Source: Saccharothrix saharensis (GTDB lineage Bacteria; Actinomycetota; Actinomycetes; Mycobacteriales; Pseudonocardiaceae). From it: DNA of 64,000 bases. The first letter of the stretch is position 1, and every line of letters begins with the position of its first letter. This document shows positions 25,419 through 34,313 of this stretch, one piece after another. The translations under genes were made by a program, and so were the position numbers. The DNA lies in assembly GCF_006716745.1 (NCBI RefSeq), contig NZ_VFPP01000001.1:682001-746000 (forward strand), read 5' to 3'. The notes beneath the pieces were generated by a model. The model had not been told where the DNA came from, ran no database searches, and was given only the letters and a program-made list of their open reading frames with translations.

Positions 25419-26245
25419 AGGCGCATCGTCCAGGCGCCGAAGACGGCGGTGAAGACGATCACGTAGCCGAGGGTCCAGAGCAGGGCGTCCTGGTCGACGC
25501 CACCGGCCATGAGGGCGCGGACCGCCTCGACCAGCTTGCTGATCGGGTTGACGTTGACGAACGGCTGCAGCCAGCTCGGCATCGTCGCCGGGTCGACGTA
25601 GACGTTGGACAGGAACGTCAGCGGGAACAGGACCAGCATGCTGATGCCCATCACGGACTTCTCGCTGCGCATCAGCAGGCCGAACATCGTCCAGATCCAG
25701 GAGAACGCGAACGAGAACGCCACCAGCACCGCCACGCCGAGCACGACGCCGACGAACCCGCCGTCCGGCCGGAACCCGAGGACCAGGCCGACGACCATGA
25801 TCACGGTGGACGCCAGCACGTACCGCAGCAGGTCGCCGAGGATGTAGCCGACCATCGGCGCGGGACGCCAGATCGGCAGCGTGCGGAACCGGTCGAAGAC
25901 GCCCTTCTCGATGTCGGTGTTCACCGCGACGCCCGTGTACATCGTGATCATGACGACGCTGGTCACCGTGATGCCGGGCAGCAGGTACTGGATGTACTCC
26001 CCCGGTGACCCGGCCAGCGCGCCGCCGAACAGGTAGGTGAACATCAGGATCATCATGATCGGGAACGCGGTGACGTCGAACAGCTGCTCCGGCACGTGCT
26101 TGATCTTGAGCACGGCGCGCCAGCCGAACGTGAGCGACGCCGAGAGCGCGCTGGGACGGCGCGGCTGCTCGGTCTCCAGCAGCACCGCCGCCAAGTCCTC
26201 CGCCTTGGGCGCGGGCAGGAGCTCGACTTCCTTGGTGACGGTCAC
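25403..26245 (-). CDS. ABC-2 type multidrug exporter permease (DrrB-like)
   Basis: 280 residues with six membrane segments and the ABC-2 signature layout: [26 protein letters not shown] (TM2), [85 protein letters not shown], and a short cytoplasmic C-terminus. It is the daunorubicin-resistance DrrB class and pairs with the ATPase whose stop overlaps its start by 4 nt. The complex would export a hydrophobic drug or lipid. It converges with the STAND gene and overlaps it by 16 nt. Confidence 0.9.
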   Translation of the reverse strand: MTVTKEVELLPAPKAEDLAAVLLETEQPRRPSALSASLTFGWRAVLKIKHVPEQLFDVTAFPIMMILMFTYLFGGALAGSPGEYIQYLLPGITVTSVVMITMYTGVAVNTDIEKGVFDRFRTLPIWRPAPMVGYILGDLLRYVLASTVIMVVGLVLGFRPDGGFVGVVLGVAVLVAFSFAFSWIWTMFGLLMRSEKSVMGISMLVLFPLTFLSNVYVDPATMPSWLQPFVNVNPISKLVEAVRALMAGGVDQDALLWTLGYVIVFTAVFGAWTMRLYNRK

Positions 26246-27189
26246 GCCGCCGCCTCCTTCTTGTCGGTGAGGGCCAGGAAGACCTCGTCCAGGCTGGGCT
26301 GGCCGAGGGAGAACGTGTCGACGGTGATGCCCTCGCGGGCGAGCTGGGCCAACGCCTCGGCGGCCTGTTCGGTGGCCCGGCCGGACAGCCGCGCGGTCAG
26401 GGCGACCGGGTCGTGGTCGAGCTGCACGTCCGTCGCCAGGGCGCGGGCCAGGACCTGCTGGGCGTGGGGGCGCTGGTCGGCGTCACGCAGTCGCAGGTGC
26501 ACCGCGCCGACGCCGACGGACGCCTTCAGCTCGCCCTTGGTGCCCTCGGCGATGACCTTGCCGTGGTCGATCACCGCGATGCGGGACGCGAGCTGGTCGG
26601 CCTCGTCCAGGTACTGCGTGGTCAGCAGCACGGTGGTGCCGTGCGCGACGACCGCGCGGACGATGTCCCAGACCTGGTTGCGGCTGCGCGGGTCGAGGCC
26701 GGTGGTCGGCTCGTCCAGGAACAGCAGCTTCGGCGTGTTGAGGATGCTGGCCGCGATGTCCAGCCGCCGCCGCATGCCGCCCGAGTAGTGCTTGACCTGC
26801 TTGGCGGCGGCGTCGGTGAGGCCGAACGCCTCGAGCAGTTGCGCGGCGCGGGCCCGGGCGTGGACGCGGGTGTGGCCCAGGAGCCTGGCCAGCAGGATCA
26901 GGTTCTCGGTGCCGGTCAGGTCCTCGTCCACGGAGGCGTACTGACCGGTGAGGCTGACCAGTCGGCGGACCGCGTTCGGGTCGGCGCGCACGTCGTGGCC
27001 GAACACCCGCGCTTCGCCGCCGTCCGGGCGCAGCAGGGTGGCGAGCATGCGGACCGTCGTCGTCTTGCCCGCGCCGTTCGGGCCGAGCAGGCCGTACACC
27101 GTCCCGGCGGGCACGGTCAGGTCGACGCCGTCCACCGCTCGGGTGTCGCCGAAGACCTTGACCAGGCCCGACGTTTCGATGGCGTTCAT
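26242..27189 (-). CDS. ABC transporter ATP-binding protein (DrrA-like)
   Basis: 315 residues from ATG 27189, with GGAAGGAA about 4 nt upstream. Walker [14 protein letters not shown] (about 37-49), Q-loop [12 protein letters not shown], signature [12 protein letters not shown], Walker [14 protein letters not shown] and switch His in LLTTQYLDE... are all present. The ~90-residue C-terminal extension ([22 protein letters not shown]) is typical of DrrA. It energises the downstream permease, with which it is translationally coupled. Starting 13 nt after the FMN reductase stop, it forms one operon with that gene. Confidence 0.92.
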   Translation of the reverse strand: MNAIETSGLVKVFGDTRAVDGVDLTVPAGTVYGLLGPNGAGKTTTVRMLATLLRPDGGEARVFGHDVRADPNAVRRLVSLTGQYASVDEDLTGTENLILLARLLGHTRVHARARAAQLLEAFGLTDAAAKQVKHYSGGMRRRLDIAASILNTPKLLFLDEPTTGLDPRSRNQVWDIVRAVVAHGTTVLLTTQYLDEADQLASRIAVIDHGKVIAEGTKGELKASVGVGAVHLRLRDADQRPHAQQVLARALATDVQLDHDPVALTARLSGRATEQAAEALAQLAREGITVDTFSLGQPSLDEVFLALTDKKEAAA

Positions 27190-27202
27190 GGAATTCCTTC
27201 CC

Positions 27203-27751
27203 CTAGGAGACGTACGGGCGTCGGGTGCGGGCATCTTTCAGGGCCGACGCCCACCAGGTGAGCTGGTCGAACATCGCGTCCGCGGCGCGGCGGCGGTGCT
27301 CGGTGTCGAGCGGCTCGTCGGCGAGCAGGTTGACGCCGACGTTCGTCCGCACTGTCATGACGTGCAACTCGGTGAAAACTGAGCGGAGGTGTTCGACGGC
27401 GTGGAAGCCCTCGGACCGGTAGCCGTAGGAGACGAACCCGGCCGGCTTGGCGTGCCACTCGTCGTAGGCGTAGTCGATGGCCTGCTTGAGCGAGGCCGGG
27501 AAGCTGCGGTTGTACTCGGGCGTGACGACGACGAACCCGTCCGCGTCGGCGACCTGGCCGGTGAACCGCCGGATCTCCGGGGTCGGTCGGCTCGGGTAGC
27601 ACGGTGGGAAGTCGTAGTCGGCCAGGTCGAGCACGACCGGTTCGACGTCGGCGCGTCGGGCCGCGACGTCGGCGACCCACCGGCCGACGCCGTCGCCGAC
27701 ACGTCCCTCCCTGGTGCTGCCGACGATCACCGCGATGCGCGACCGCTGCAT
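27203..27751 (-). CDS. NADPH-dependent FMN reductase
   Basis: 182 residues from ATG 27751 with AGGAGGT 5 nt upstream. Flavodoxin-like fold: FMN phosphate loop [14 protein letters not shown] at the N-terminus, YDFPPCYPS, and the signature [26 protein letters not shown] (about 74-100), then [18 protein letters not shown]. It reduces FMN or quinones with NADPH. Being first in an operon with a drug-type ABC exporter suggests a role in detoxifying redox-active compounds. Confidence 0.88.
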   Translation of the reverse strand: MQRSRIAVIVGSTREGRVGDGVGRWVADVAARRADVEPVVLDLADYDFPPCYPSRPTPEIRRFTGQVADADGFVVVTPEYNRSFPASLKQAIDYAYDEWHAKPAGFVSYGYRSEGFHAVEHLRSVFTELHVMTVRTNVGVNLLADEPLDTEHRRRAADAMFDQLTWWASALKDARTRRPYVS

Positions 27752-27881
27752 CGGCCACCTCCTCTCACCGAGGAGGCGCGAGATCCCCCGCCAGACCGGA
27801 TCTAGCACCCGCGGGAGTCCCGCGTCCGCGGCGCGCGAGTCCTCCGTCCGCCAGGCGTGAGTTCGGCGCTCGCAACGGCGA

Positions 27882-27923
27882 ACTCCACGTCACCGCACGC
27901 GTTGACGTGCGGGAACGTGGAGT
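27882..27923 (-). terminator. Terminator downstream of hisG
   Basis: An interrupted inverted repeat: 27882-27889 pairs with 27916-27923 (8 bp) and 27893-27899 with 27906-27912 (7 bp), with a 3-nt internal bulge on each side. It begins 14 nt after the hisG stop and separates hisG from the FMN-reductase operon on the same strand. Confidence 0.7.
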
Positions 27924-27936
27924 CCGGGTGGGCTTG

Positions 27937-28800
27937 CTAGATGCGGCAGGTGTCCAGGGAGCTGACCAGGATCGCGCGGGCGCCCACGCGCCACAGCTCG
28001 TCCATGATGAACGGCGCGTCGTCGCGCGGCACGAGCGAGCGGACGGCGACCCAGCCCTCGCGGGCCAGGGGCGAGACCGTCGGGGACTCGATGCCCGGCA
28101 CCAGCTTGAACGCCTCCTCCTGCGCCTCCACGGGGCAGTCGAAGTCGAGGATCACGTAGCGGCGGGCGATCAGCACGCCCTGCAGCCTGCGGTGCAGGAT
28201 CTCGACCGCGCGCACGGCGTCCGGGGCGTCGGCGACGGTGTCGCCCTGGATCAGCACGGCCTCGGACTTGAGGATCGGCGAGCCGAACGTCTCCAGGCCG
28301 GAGGTCTTCAGCGTGATGCCGGTTTCCACCACGTCGGCGATGGCGTCGGCCACGCCCAGCTCCACGGCGGTCTCCACCGCGCCGTCGAGCCGCACGAGGT
28401 GCGCCTTGATGCCGAGGTCGGACAGGTGGTGCTCGACCAGGTTCGGGTAGCTGGTCGCGATCCGCTTGCCCTCCAGGCCCGCGGCGTCGTGGATGCCGCC
28501 GGGCCTGGACGCGAAGTAGAACGACGCCCGGCCGAAGCCGAGCGGCAGGATTTCCTTCGCCGACACGGTGGAATCGAGCAGCAGATCACGACCGGTGATG
28601 CCGACGTCCAACGACCCCTCGCCCACGTACACCGCGATGTCGCGGGGACGCAGGAAAAAGAACTGCACATCATTTGCCGGGTCCGCCACGATCAGCTCAC
28701 GGCCGGACCTGTTCACCCGGTAACCCGCTTCGGCCAGCATTTGCGCCGCGGGAGCACTCAACGAGCCCTTGTTGGGCAGGGCGAAGCGAAGAGGAGCCAT
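27937..28800 (-). CDS. hisG: ATP phosphoribosyltransferase (long form)
   Basis: 287 residues from ATG 28800. First enzyme of histidine biosynthesis, joining ATP and PRPP. Signatures: LRFALPNKGSLSAPAAQMLAEAGY at the N-terminus, DIAVYVGEGSLDVGITGRDLL, RIATSYPNLVEHHLSDLGI, VELGVADAIADVVETGITLK (PRPP loop region). A C-terminal ACT-like regulatory domain (about 210-287, ILHRRLQGVLIARRYVILDFDCP...SPTVSPLAREGWVAVRSLV) marks the long, HisZ-independent, histidine-inhibited form. In many actinomycetes hisE precedes hisG; here no hisE is upstream, so hisG stands alone with its own promoter and terminator. Confidence 0.95.
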   Translation of the reverse strand: MAPLRFALPNKGSLSAPAAQMLAEAGYRVNRSGRELIVADPANDVQFFFLRPRDIAVYVGEGSLDVGITGRDLLLDSTVSAKEILPLGFGRASFYFASRPGGIHDAAGLEGKRIATSYPNLVEHHLSDLGIKAHLVRLDGAVETAVELGVADAIADVVETGITLKTSGLETFGSPILKSEAVLIQGDTVADAPDAVRAVEILHRRLQGVLIARRYVILDFDCPVEAQEEAFKLVPGIESPTVSPLAREGWVAVRSLVPRDDAPFIMDELWRVGARAILVSSLDTCRI

Positions 28801-28941
28801 GGCGCGCAGTCTCCCACACGCGGACGCGTGACCCCGTCTCGGGTATGCCCAGGTGTCCCACGGTGTGGAAACCACGCGGTGTGGCGCCGACGTCACCCGT
28901 CCGTGGTTCCCACCACGTGAACACCGGGTACCCGAGGAGCC

Positions 28942-28970
28942 TATTTAACGCATTAAACGCCGACAGTCAA
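28942..28970 (-). promoter_or_regulatory. Sigma-70-like promoter for hisG
   Basis: On the minus strand TTGACT (28970-28965) and TAAATA (28947-28942) are separated by 17 nt, in a locally AT-rich patch directly between the acyltransferase stop and hisG. It implies a leader of roughly 130 nt; a perfect CGGGTACCCG palindrome (28925-28934) lies just downstream of the -10. Confidence 0.55.
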
Positions 28971-28975
28971 ACGCA

Positions 28976-30103
28976 TTAGAGAAAGCGGCCGAGCCGGGTG
29001 CGCGCGGTCAATAGCCAGCCGGCCCCGAAAGACACCGCGATCGCCACCGCGGCCACCAGGAATGCTTTCACCTCGGCCGGGAACGGCAGCGGCCGGGCGA
29101 GGACCGCGAGCACGATCAGCACCGGCCCCTGGATGAAGAACGCGGCGAACGCGCCGCGGGCGAGCGCCGCGGCCAGCGGACCGTCGCGGGTCAGCCGCCG
29201 TTGCGCCAGGCCGAGCAGCCACAGCGACCCGCCGACCACCAGCACGGCTTCCACGACGGCGAACAGCAGCGCCTCCCAGTGCCAGCCGCCGAGGAACGGG
29301 CCCGCCTGCCCGGCGAGGTCGGACACGCCCAGGACGACGGCGGCCACCGGCACGGACACGAAGGTCAGCGCCGCGACGACCCGGCTGCCGCGCCACATCC
29401 GGTCCGGCACCCGCTGCGCCAGGCCCGAGCGCGCGCCCACGATGCCCACGCCGAACATGGCGATCAGTTGCGGCCACCACCAGACGTGCAGGTCGCCGAT
29501 CTGGCCGCTGCGCGCCGGGAACCACAGCCGCACCGCGAAGGTGCTCACCACGACACCCGCCGTGACCACGACGAGGTGGCCCCCGGTCAGCGTGAACGGC
29601 TCCGCGCGCGGTCGGCCGACCAGCGCGTAGGCGATGGAGAACAACAGCAGGATCTCGACGAACCACAGGGAGCCGGAGTCCAGCAGCGGGTCGCGGTGGG
29701 TGAACACCCACCACGGCGTCACGTCGTGCCCGGCGGCCCGGTAGGCCGGCCACAGCGTGAGCGGCCAGACGAGCAGGGCCGACAGGGCGAACGGGAGGCC
29801 GAGGCGGAGGAGCCGGTCGCGGATGAACCGGCCGGCGCCCTTGCGCGCGACCGACTCGGGCGTGAAGAGACCGGACAGCAGGTAGAAGGTGCCCATCAGG
29901 AACAGGCCGGACGGGCCGAGGACGGCGGCGAGCACGGCCTCGACGTGCGGCTCGAAGGTGACCTCGTTGACCTCGTCGTACGGCCACCCGCCCACCGCCG
30001 AGTACCCGAGCAGCGCGTGCCCGCCGATCACCCAGGCGACGAGCAACACCTTCAGGTTGTCCACCGCGGCCAGCCGGGACCGCTGCCCCACCTCTGCGGT
30101 CAT
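28976..30103 (-). CDS. Acyltransferase 3 family membrane protein (OafA/MdoC-like)
   Basis: 375 residues with about ten membrane helices. Starts RLAAVDNLKVLLVAWVIGGHALLGYS, where the His of the family's catalytic 'R...H' region is visible. FYLLSGLFTPESVARKGAGRFIRDRLLRLGLPFALSALLVWPL contains the second signature (R-x10-R). SLWFVEILLLFSIAYALVG follows. Members O-acylate surface polysaccharides, peptidoglycan, antibiotics or glucans using acyl-CoA at the membrane. No glycan operon is adjacent, so the acceptor is unknown. Confidence 0.85.
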   Translation of the reverse strand: MTAEVGQRSRLAAVDNLKVLLVAWVIGGHALLGYSAVGGWPYDEVNEVTFEPHVEAVLAAVLGPSGLFLMGTFYLLSGLFTPESVARKGAGRFIRDRLLRLGLPFALSALLVWPLTLWPAYRAAGHDVTPWWVFTHRDPLLDSGSLWFVEILLLFSIAYALVGRPRAEPFTLTGGHLVVVTAGVVVSTFAVRLWFPARSGQIGDLHVWWWPQLIAMFGVGIVGARSGLAQRVPDRMWRGSRVVAALTFVSVPVAAVVLGVSDLAGQAGPFLGGWHWEALLFAVVEAVLVVGGSLWLLGLAQRRLTRDGPLAAALARGAFAAFFIQGPVLIVLAVLARPLPFPAEVKAFLVAAVAIAVSFGAGWLLTARTRLGRFL

Positions 30104-30151
30104 AAGCCCAAGGTAACGGCTGCGGGCCGGGAGACGAGGGCGAAATGTCCG

Positions 30152-30859
30152 TCAGTCCGCGTTGGACCACCACGTGGCCTGGGTGACGACCGAGAAGCCC
30201 AGCGACTCGTACAGCGGCAGGCCCGCCTTGGCGGCCGTGAGGGTCACCGGCACGGGGAACCCGGTGATCACCGCGTGCATCAGCGCGCGGCCGACGCCGC
30301 GGGATCGGTGTTCGGGCAGGGTCGTCACCCAGTACACGCCCGCCGCGTCGTCCTCCACGACGGTCAGGCACGCCCCGACCACCACGCCGTCGCGCCACGC
30401 CGTGTGCATCCGGAAGCCCTCGCGGTGCCCCAGCGCCACGGGCAGCGCGTCGCCGGTCGCGAAGCCGGGCAGCGGGAAGCCGTCGACCACGACCTGCTCG
30501 GCGACGGCCCACTCCTCGGCCGTCCGCACCGGTGTGATCTCGAGCGCCGGTGGCGGCACGGGGTCGGGCGGTCGGATCATCACCGGCAGGTACCGCGCGG
30601 TGAGGCCGAGGGCGGTGCCGTCGATCGTGCCGAACGAGTCCTCCACCACCACCCGGGCCTCGGCCCGCTTGACCAGCAGCACCAGCTCGGCGAAGTCGTC
30701 CGGGTCGGGGTCCGGGCGCACCGCGAGCACGCGCAGCAGCGTCGGTCCGCTCATCGCGAGGAACGCCGGCCGGCTGATCAGGTCGTGCCCGCGGGAGCGG
30801 GCGAGCCCGGTGGTCAGGGCGGCGGCGTTGCGCACCGCGAGCTGCAGCGAGGCGGACAT
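30152..30859 (-). CDS. GNAT family N-acetyltransferase
   Basis: 235 residues. The C-terminal half is a standard GNAT fold: LEITPVRTAEEWAVAEQVVVDGF, ACLTVVEDDAAGVYWVTTLPEHRSRGVGRALMHAVIT (acetyl-CoA loop R-S-R-G-V-G-R-A), and YESLGFSVVTQATWW. The N-terminal ~110 residues form a less conserved lobe (VEDSFGTIDGTALGLTARYLPVMIR), perhaps a degenerate second GNAT domain. Substrate unknown. 48 nt downstream of the acyltransferase start on the same strand order, but without clear coupling. Confidence 0.8.
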   Translation of the reverse strand: MSASLQLAVRNAAALTTGLARSRGHDLISRPAFLAMSGPTLLRVLAVRPDPDPDDFAELVLLVKRAEARVVVEDSFGTIDGTALGLTARYLPVMIRPPDPVPPPALEITPVRTAEEWAVAEQVVVDGFPLPGFATGDALPVALGHREGFRMHTAWRDGVVVGACLTVVEDDAAGVYWVTTLPEHRSRGVGRALMHAVITGFPVPVTLTAAKAGLPLYESLGFSVVTQATWWSNAD

Positions 30860-30923
30860 GGGCCGACCCTATGCGGCACGGGTGCCGGTGGTCGCGTCAT
30901 TTCCGCCTCGCCGCACCGGCCCG

Positions 30924-31502
30924 TCAGCGTCCGGCGAGCAGTTGGTCGAAGGGCACGAAATCGGTGGTGGCGGGCTTGGCCGGCGCCCGGCCGACCAGCA
31001 GGTCGGCCAGCTCGCCCGCGGCCCGGTCGACGCGGCCGGGCAGCCCTTCCGCGCCCCAGTCGGACGACGCGGCGTACACGCCGGTCGGCACGACGATCGC
31101 CCGCATGTAGGCGAACAGCGGGCGCAACGCGTGGTCGAGCACCAGGGAGTGGCGCTCGGTGCCACCGGTCGCGCCGATGAGGACCGGCTTGCCCGCCAGC
31201 GACCCGGGCTCCAGCACGTCCACGAAGGACTTGAACAGCCCGCTGTAGGACGCGTTGAACGTCGGCGTCACGGCGATCACCGCGTCCGCGCCGACCACCG
31301 ACTCCACCACCTCGCGCAAGCGCGCGCTGGGGAACCCGGTCACGAGGTTGTCCGCGATGTCCCGCGCGACGTCCCGAAGGTGCGTGGTGCGCACCTCCAG
31401 GCCGGGCACGAGCCGCTCGGTGGCCTCGGCCAGCCGGGTCGCCAGCAGTTGGGTGGACGACGGCGACCCGAGCCCGGCCTGCACGACGGCGAGCGTGGTC
31501 AT
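30924..31502 (-). CDS. FMN reductase (CE1759/SsuE-like), partner of the LLM monooxygenase
   Basis: 192 residues from ATG 31502. Flavodoxin-like: LAVVQAGLGSPSSTQLLATRLAEAT (FMN loop), AVIAVTPTFNASYSGLFKSFVDVLE, PVLIGATGGTERHSLVLDHALRPLFAYM. Family knowledge: NAD(P)H:FMN reductases of the CE1759 type supply reduced flavin to luciferase-like monooxygenases. Its ATG overlaps the stop of the upstream monooxygenase (31499-31502), so the two are translated together as a two-component system. Confidence 0.88.
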   Translation of the reverse strand: MTTLAVVQAGLGSPSSTQLLATRLAEATERLVPGLEVRTTHLRDVARDIADNLVTGFPSARLREVVESVVGADAVIAVTPTFNASYSGLFKSFVDVLEPGSLAGKPVLIGATGGTERHSLVLDHALRPLFAYMRAIVVPTGVYAASSDWGAEGLPGRVDRAAGELADLLVGRAPAKPATTDFVPFDQLLAGR

Positions 31503-32572
31503 CGGACACCTGCCTTCAACAGCGAGGAGTGGGTGGGGGCGTCGGGCACGTCGGCCGGGCGGCCGACGGCGAACTCGCGGCGCAGCGTGGGCACGATCTC
31601 GCCGAGGAGGTCGAGCTGCTCCAGCACCGTCTTCAGCGGCAGGCCCGCGTGGTCCATCAGGAACAGCTGGCGCTGGTAGTCGCCGAAGTGCTCGCGGAAG
31701 GTCAGCGTCTTGTCGATGACCTCCTGCGGGCTGCCGACGGTCAGCGGCGTCTGCTCGGTGAACTCCTCCAGCGACGGGCCGTGCCCGTACACCGGGGCGT
31801 TGTCGAAGTACGGCCGGAACTCGCGCACGGCGTCCTGCGAGTTGCGGCGCATGAACACCTGGCCGCCGAGGCCGACGATCGCCTGGTGCGCGGCGCCGTG
31901 CCCGTAGTGCTCGTAGCGCTCGCGGTAGAAGCCGATCAGCCGCTGGAAGTGCTCCTTGGGCCAGAAGATGTGGTTGGCGAAGAAGCCGTCGCCGTAGTAC
32001 GCGGCCTGCTCGGCGATCTGCGGGCTGCGGATCGAGCCGTGCCAGACGAAGGGCGGCACGTCGTCGAGCGGGCGCGGGGTCGAGGTGAACGACTGGAGCG
32101 GGGTGCGGTGCTTGCCCTCCCAGTCCACGACGTCCTCCCGCCACAGCTTGTGCAGCAGGGCGTAGTTCTCGATGGCGAGGTCGATGCCGTCGCGGATGTC
32201 CTTGCCGAACCACGGGTACACGGGACCGGTGTTGCCGCGACCCATGATCAGGTCGACCCGACCGTCGGCCAGGTGCTGCAGCATCGCGTAGTCCTCGGCG
32301 ATCTTCACCGGGTCGTTGGTGGTGATCAGCGTGGTCGCGGTGGACAGGATCAGCCGCTCGGTGCGCGCCGCGATGTAGCCGAGCATCGTCGTCGGCGACG
32401 ACGGCACGAACGGCGGGTTGTGGTGCTCGCCGGTCGCGAAGACGTCCAGGCCGACCTCTTCGGCCTTGAGCGCGATGGCGACCATGGCCTTGATGCGCTC
32501 GGCCTCGGTCGGCGTCCGGCCCGTGGTGGGGTCGGGCGTCACGTCGCCGACGGTGAAGACACCGAACTGCAT
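31499..32572 (-). CDS. Luciferase-like (LLM class) flavin-dependent monooxygenase, CE1758 family
   Basis: 357 residues from ATG 32572, chosen for GAGGAG 5 nt upstream; a GTG two codons earlier is less likely. TIM-barrel bacterial-luciferase fold: MQFGVFTVGDVTPDPTTGRTPTEAERI, ALKAEEVGLDVFATGEHHNPPFVPSSP, TERLILSTATTLITTNDPVKIAEDYAMLQHLADGRVDLIMGRGN, and YYGDGFFANHIFWPKEH. It uses reduced FMN from the coupled reductase to oxygenate an unknown substrate. A TAGTTG-N6-CAACTA operator lies just upstream. Confidence 0.9.
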   Translation of the reverse strand: MQFGVFTVGDVTPDPTTGRTPTEAERIKAMVAIALKAEEVGLDVFATGEHHNPPFVPSSPTTMLGYIAARTERLILSTATTLITTNDPVKIAEDYAMLQHLADGRVDLIMGRGNTGPVYPWFGKDIRDGIDLAIENYALLHKLWREDVVDWEGKHRTPLQSFTSTPRPLDDVPPFVWHGSIRSPQIAEQAAYYGDGFFANHIFWPKEHFQRLIGFYRERYEHYGHGAAHQAIVGLGGQVFMRRNSQDAVREFRPYFDNAPVYGHGPSLEEFTEQTPLTVGSPQEVIDKTLTFREHFGDYQRQLFLMDHAGLPLKTVLEQLDLLGEIVPTLRREFAVGRPADVPDAPTHSSLLKAGVR

Positions 32573-32586
32573 GGCCACTCCTCAAC

Positions 32587-32604
32587 TAGTTGCGCTTTCA
32601 ACTA
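32587..32604. promoter_or_regulatory. MarR-type operator upstream of the LLM/FMN reductase operon
   Basis: TAGTTG (32587-32592), six bases, CAACTA (32599-32604): a perfect inverted repeat with 12-bp centre spacing. An overlapping CAACTAGTTG palindrome occurs at 32583-32592, so there may be two overlapping sites. It ends 15 bp from the monooxygenase start; a repressor bound here would block translation-proximal transcription. No MarR gene lies nearby. Confidence 0.6.
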
Positions 32605-32711
32605 ACCGGCACAACGGTACCGGGTCGCCGGCTATTCCGGTGTTGTCTGGTGGCGCGGAGCACGCCAAGGTGTGTGTCACGGGTCACCACTGGGGGAGGC
32701 ACGGCACGGTG

Positions 32712-33776
32712 ATGCACGGGACGGGTCAGCCCGAGCTGGTGCGGCGCGCCGCGGAGATCGTCCCGGTCCTGCGCGCCCACGCCGCCTGGGGTGACGAGAA
32801 CCGCAGGCTGCACGAGGGCGCGGTCGAGGCGATGGCGGAAGCGGGGGTGTTGCGGCTGCGCGTGCCCGCCGAGCACGGCGGCCACGAGGCCGACCTGGCC
32901 ACGGTGGTCGACGTGATCTCCGAGCTCGCGCGCGGCGACGGGTCGGCGGCGTGGACGGCGGCGGTGTGGGCCATCTCCACGTGGGTGGTCGGCCAGTTCC
33001 CGACCGAGGTGCGGCGCGAGGTGTTCGCCAAGCCGGACGTGCGGGTCACCGGCATCCTCAGCCCCACCGCGACCGCCCGGCCGGTCGCGGGCGGGGTGCT
33101 GGTCAACGGCCGGTGGGCGTTCACCGCGGGCGCGCCGCAGAGCCACTGGACCACCAACGCCGCCCTGCTGCTGCCGGACGAGTCGCCGGTGGCGCTGGCG
33201 ATCCCGCTGGTCGACCTGGAGGTCGTGGACGACTGGCACACCACCGGACTGCGTGCGACCGGCAGCGTGACCACGGTGGCCAAGGACGTGTTCGTGCCGG
33301 CGGAACGGGTGTTGCGGCTCGCGCCCGTGCTGCGCGCCCACCCGGACGCGGCCGAACCGATGTTCCGCGCGCCGTTCATGCCCGCCGCCTGCGCCGCGGT
33401 GAGCGCGCCCGCGGTCGGCCTGGCCCGTGCGGCGGTCGAGGTGGCCCGGGGTTCGGCGGCGCCGTCGGCGCTGCGGGAGGCGACCGTGCTGGCCGACGAG
33501 GCCGAGGTCCACGCCCGCCGCACCGCCGCCCTGGTCGACCTCAAGGCCGCGGGCGGCGAGGAGTGGACGCCCGAGGACCGCGCCGGGGTGCGCCGCGACC
33601 TCGGCGAGGCCTGCCTGCGGGCCCGCGACGCGGTCGACGTGCTCGGCGCGGGCAGCCCGGCGCTGCACCGCATCCGGCGGGACGTGCACGCGGTGAACCT
33701 GCACGCCGTCCTGCACCCCAACGCCAACGCCGAGCGCTACGGCCCGGTGTTCCTGGGCAACCGGCCGCGCGGCTGA
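32712..33776 (+). CDS. Acyl-CoA dehydrogenase-fold flavin monooxygenase (HsaA/HpaB-C-like)
   Basis: 354 residues from ATG 32712 (GTG 32709 possible), with GGGGGAGG about 12 nt upstream. Acyl-CoA-dehydrogenase fold: LHEGAVEAMAEAGVLRLRVPAEHGGHEADLATVVDVISELARGDGSAAW, FTAGAPQSHWTTNAALLL, WHTTGLRATGSVTTVAKDVFVPAER, and the C-terminal helix ending DVHAVNLHAVLHPNANAERYG. The catalytic Glu of true dehydrogenases is not evident, and the ending matches group D flavin monooxygenases such as HsaA. Those need reduced flavin from a separate reductase; the nearby FMN reductase may serve, though it is on the opposite strand. Confidence 0.8.
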   Translation: MHGTGQPELVRRAAEIVPVLRAHAAWGDENRRLHEGAVEAMAEAGVLRLRVPAEHGGHEADLATVVDVISELARGDGSAAWTAAVWAISTWVVGQFPTEVRREVFAKPDVRVTGILSPTATARPVAGGVLVNGRWAFTAGAPQSHWTTNAALLLPDESPVALAIPLVDLEVVDDWHTTGLRATGSVTTVAKDVFVPAERVLRLAPVLRAHPDAAEPMFRAPFMPAACAAVSAPAVGLARAAVEVARGSAAPSALREATVLADEAEVHARRTAALVDLKAAGGEEWTPEDRAGVRRDLGEACLRARDAVDVLGAGSPALHRIRRDVHAVNLHAVLHPNANAERYGPVFLGNRPRG

Positions 33777-33789
33777 CGCCGACCCGGCG

Positions 33790-34270
33790 TCACGGTCGCA
33801 ACGCGGTCCACTCGGCCGACGACGTGCCGACCAGCGCACCGTCCGGCCCGTACACCGAGGTCAGGTTGGTGGCGACCCGGCCGACGCGCCGGACCTGCCG
33901 CGCCACGACCACGTGCGGCTCGCCCAGCCGGACGGGACCGACGAGGTCGGCGGTCATCCGGGTGAGCACCATCGGGTCGTCGCGAGGGTCGGTGGTCCAG
34001 CCGCCGGGGCAGTCCAGCACGCCCCGAGGTGACCGCGGCGACGAACGGGTTCGGTGGTCGAGTTGACCGCGGCGACGACCAGCTCGCCGAGCATCAGCAC
34101 GGCCTGCTCGGGCCCGGCCTCCAGCCGCATCGGCCGCTCCAGCGGGGGCGGGAGCAGCAGCGTGACCACGGCGGTGCCCTCGGCGGGCGGCGCGAGGCCC
34201 GCCAGCATCCGCACACGTAGCCGCCCTGCCCCGACTGCGGTGGCCCGGTGAAGCGGGCCGGCAACAGCAC
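33790..34270 (-). pseudogene. Frameshifted and deleted thioesterase (hotdog) gene
   Basis: From GTG 34270 the minus strand reads FTGPPQSGQGGYVCG, the characteristic N-terminus of an actinobacterial thioesterase-like family ('GPPQSGNGGYTCG'). A one-base shift near 34208 leads to MLAGLAPPAEGTAVVTLLLPPPLERPMRLE...VVAAVN. Another shift near 34050-34030 leads from PFVAAVTSG to VLDCPGGWTTDPRDDPMVLTRMTADLVGPVRLGEPHVVVARQVRR and a normal C-terminus. The middle of the family (about 60 residues with the FVCGP motif) is missing. At least two frameshifts and one deletion make this non-functional. Confidence 0.7.
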
Positions 34271-34313
34271 TTAGCTCTCGGTGATCACGTCCTGACTCTG
34301 CCACGGACGGCGG

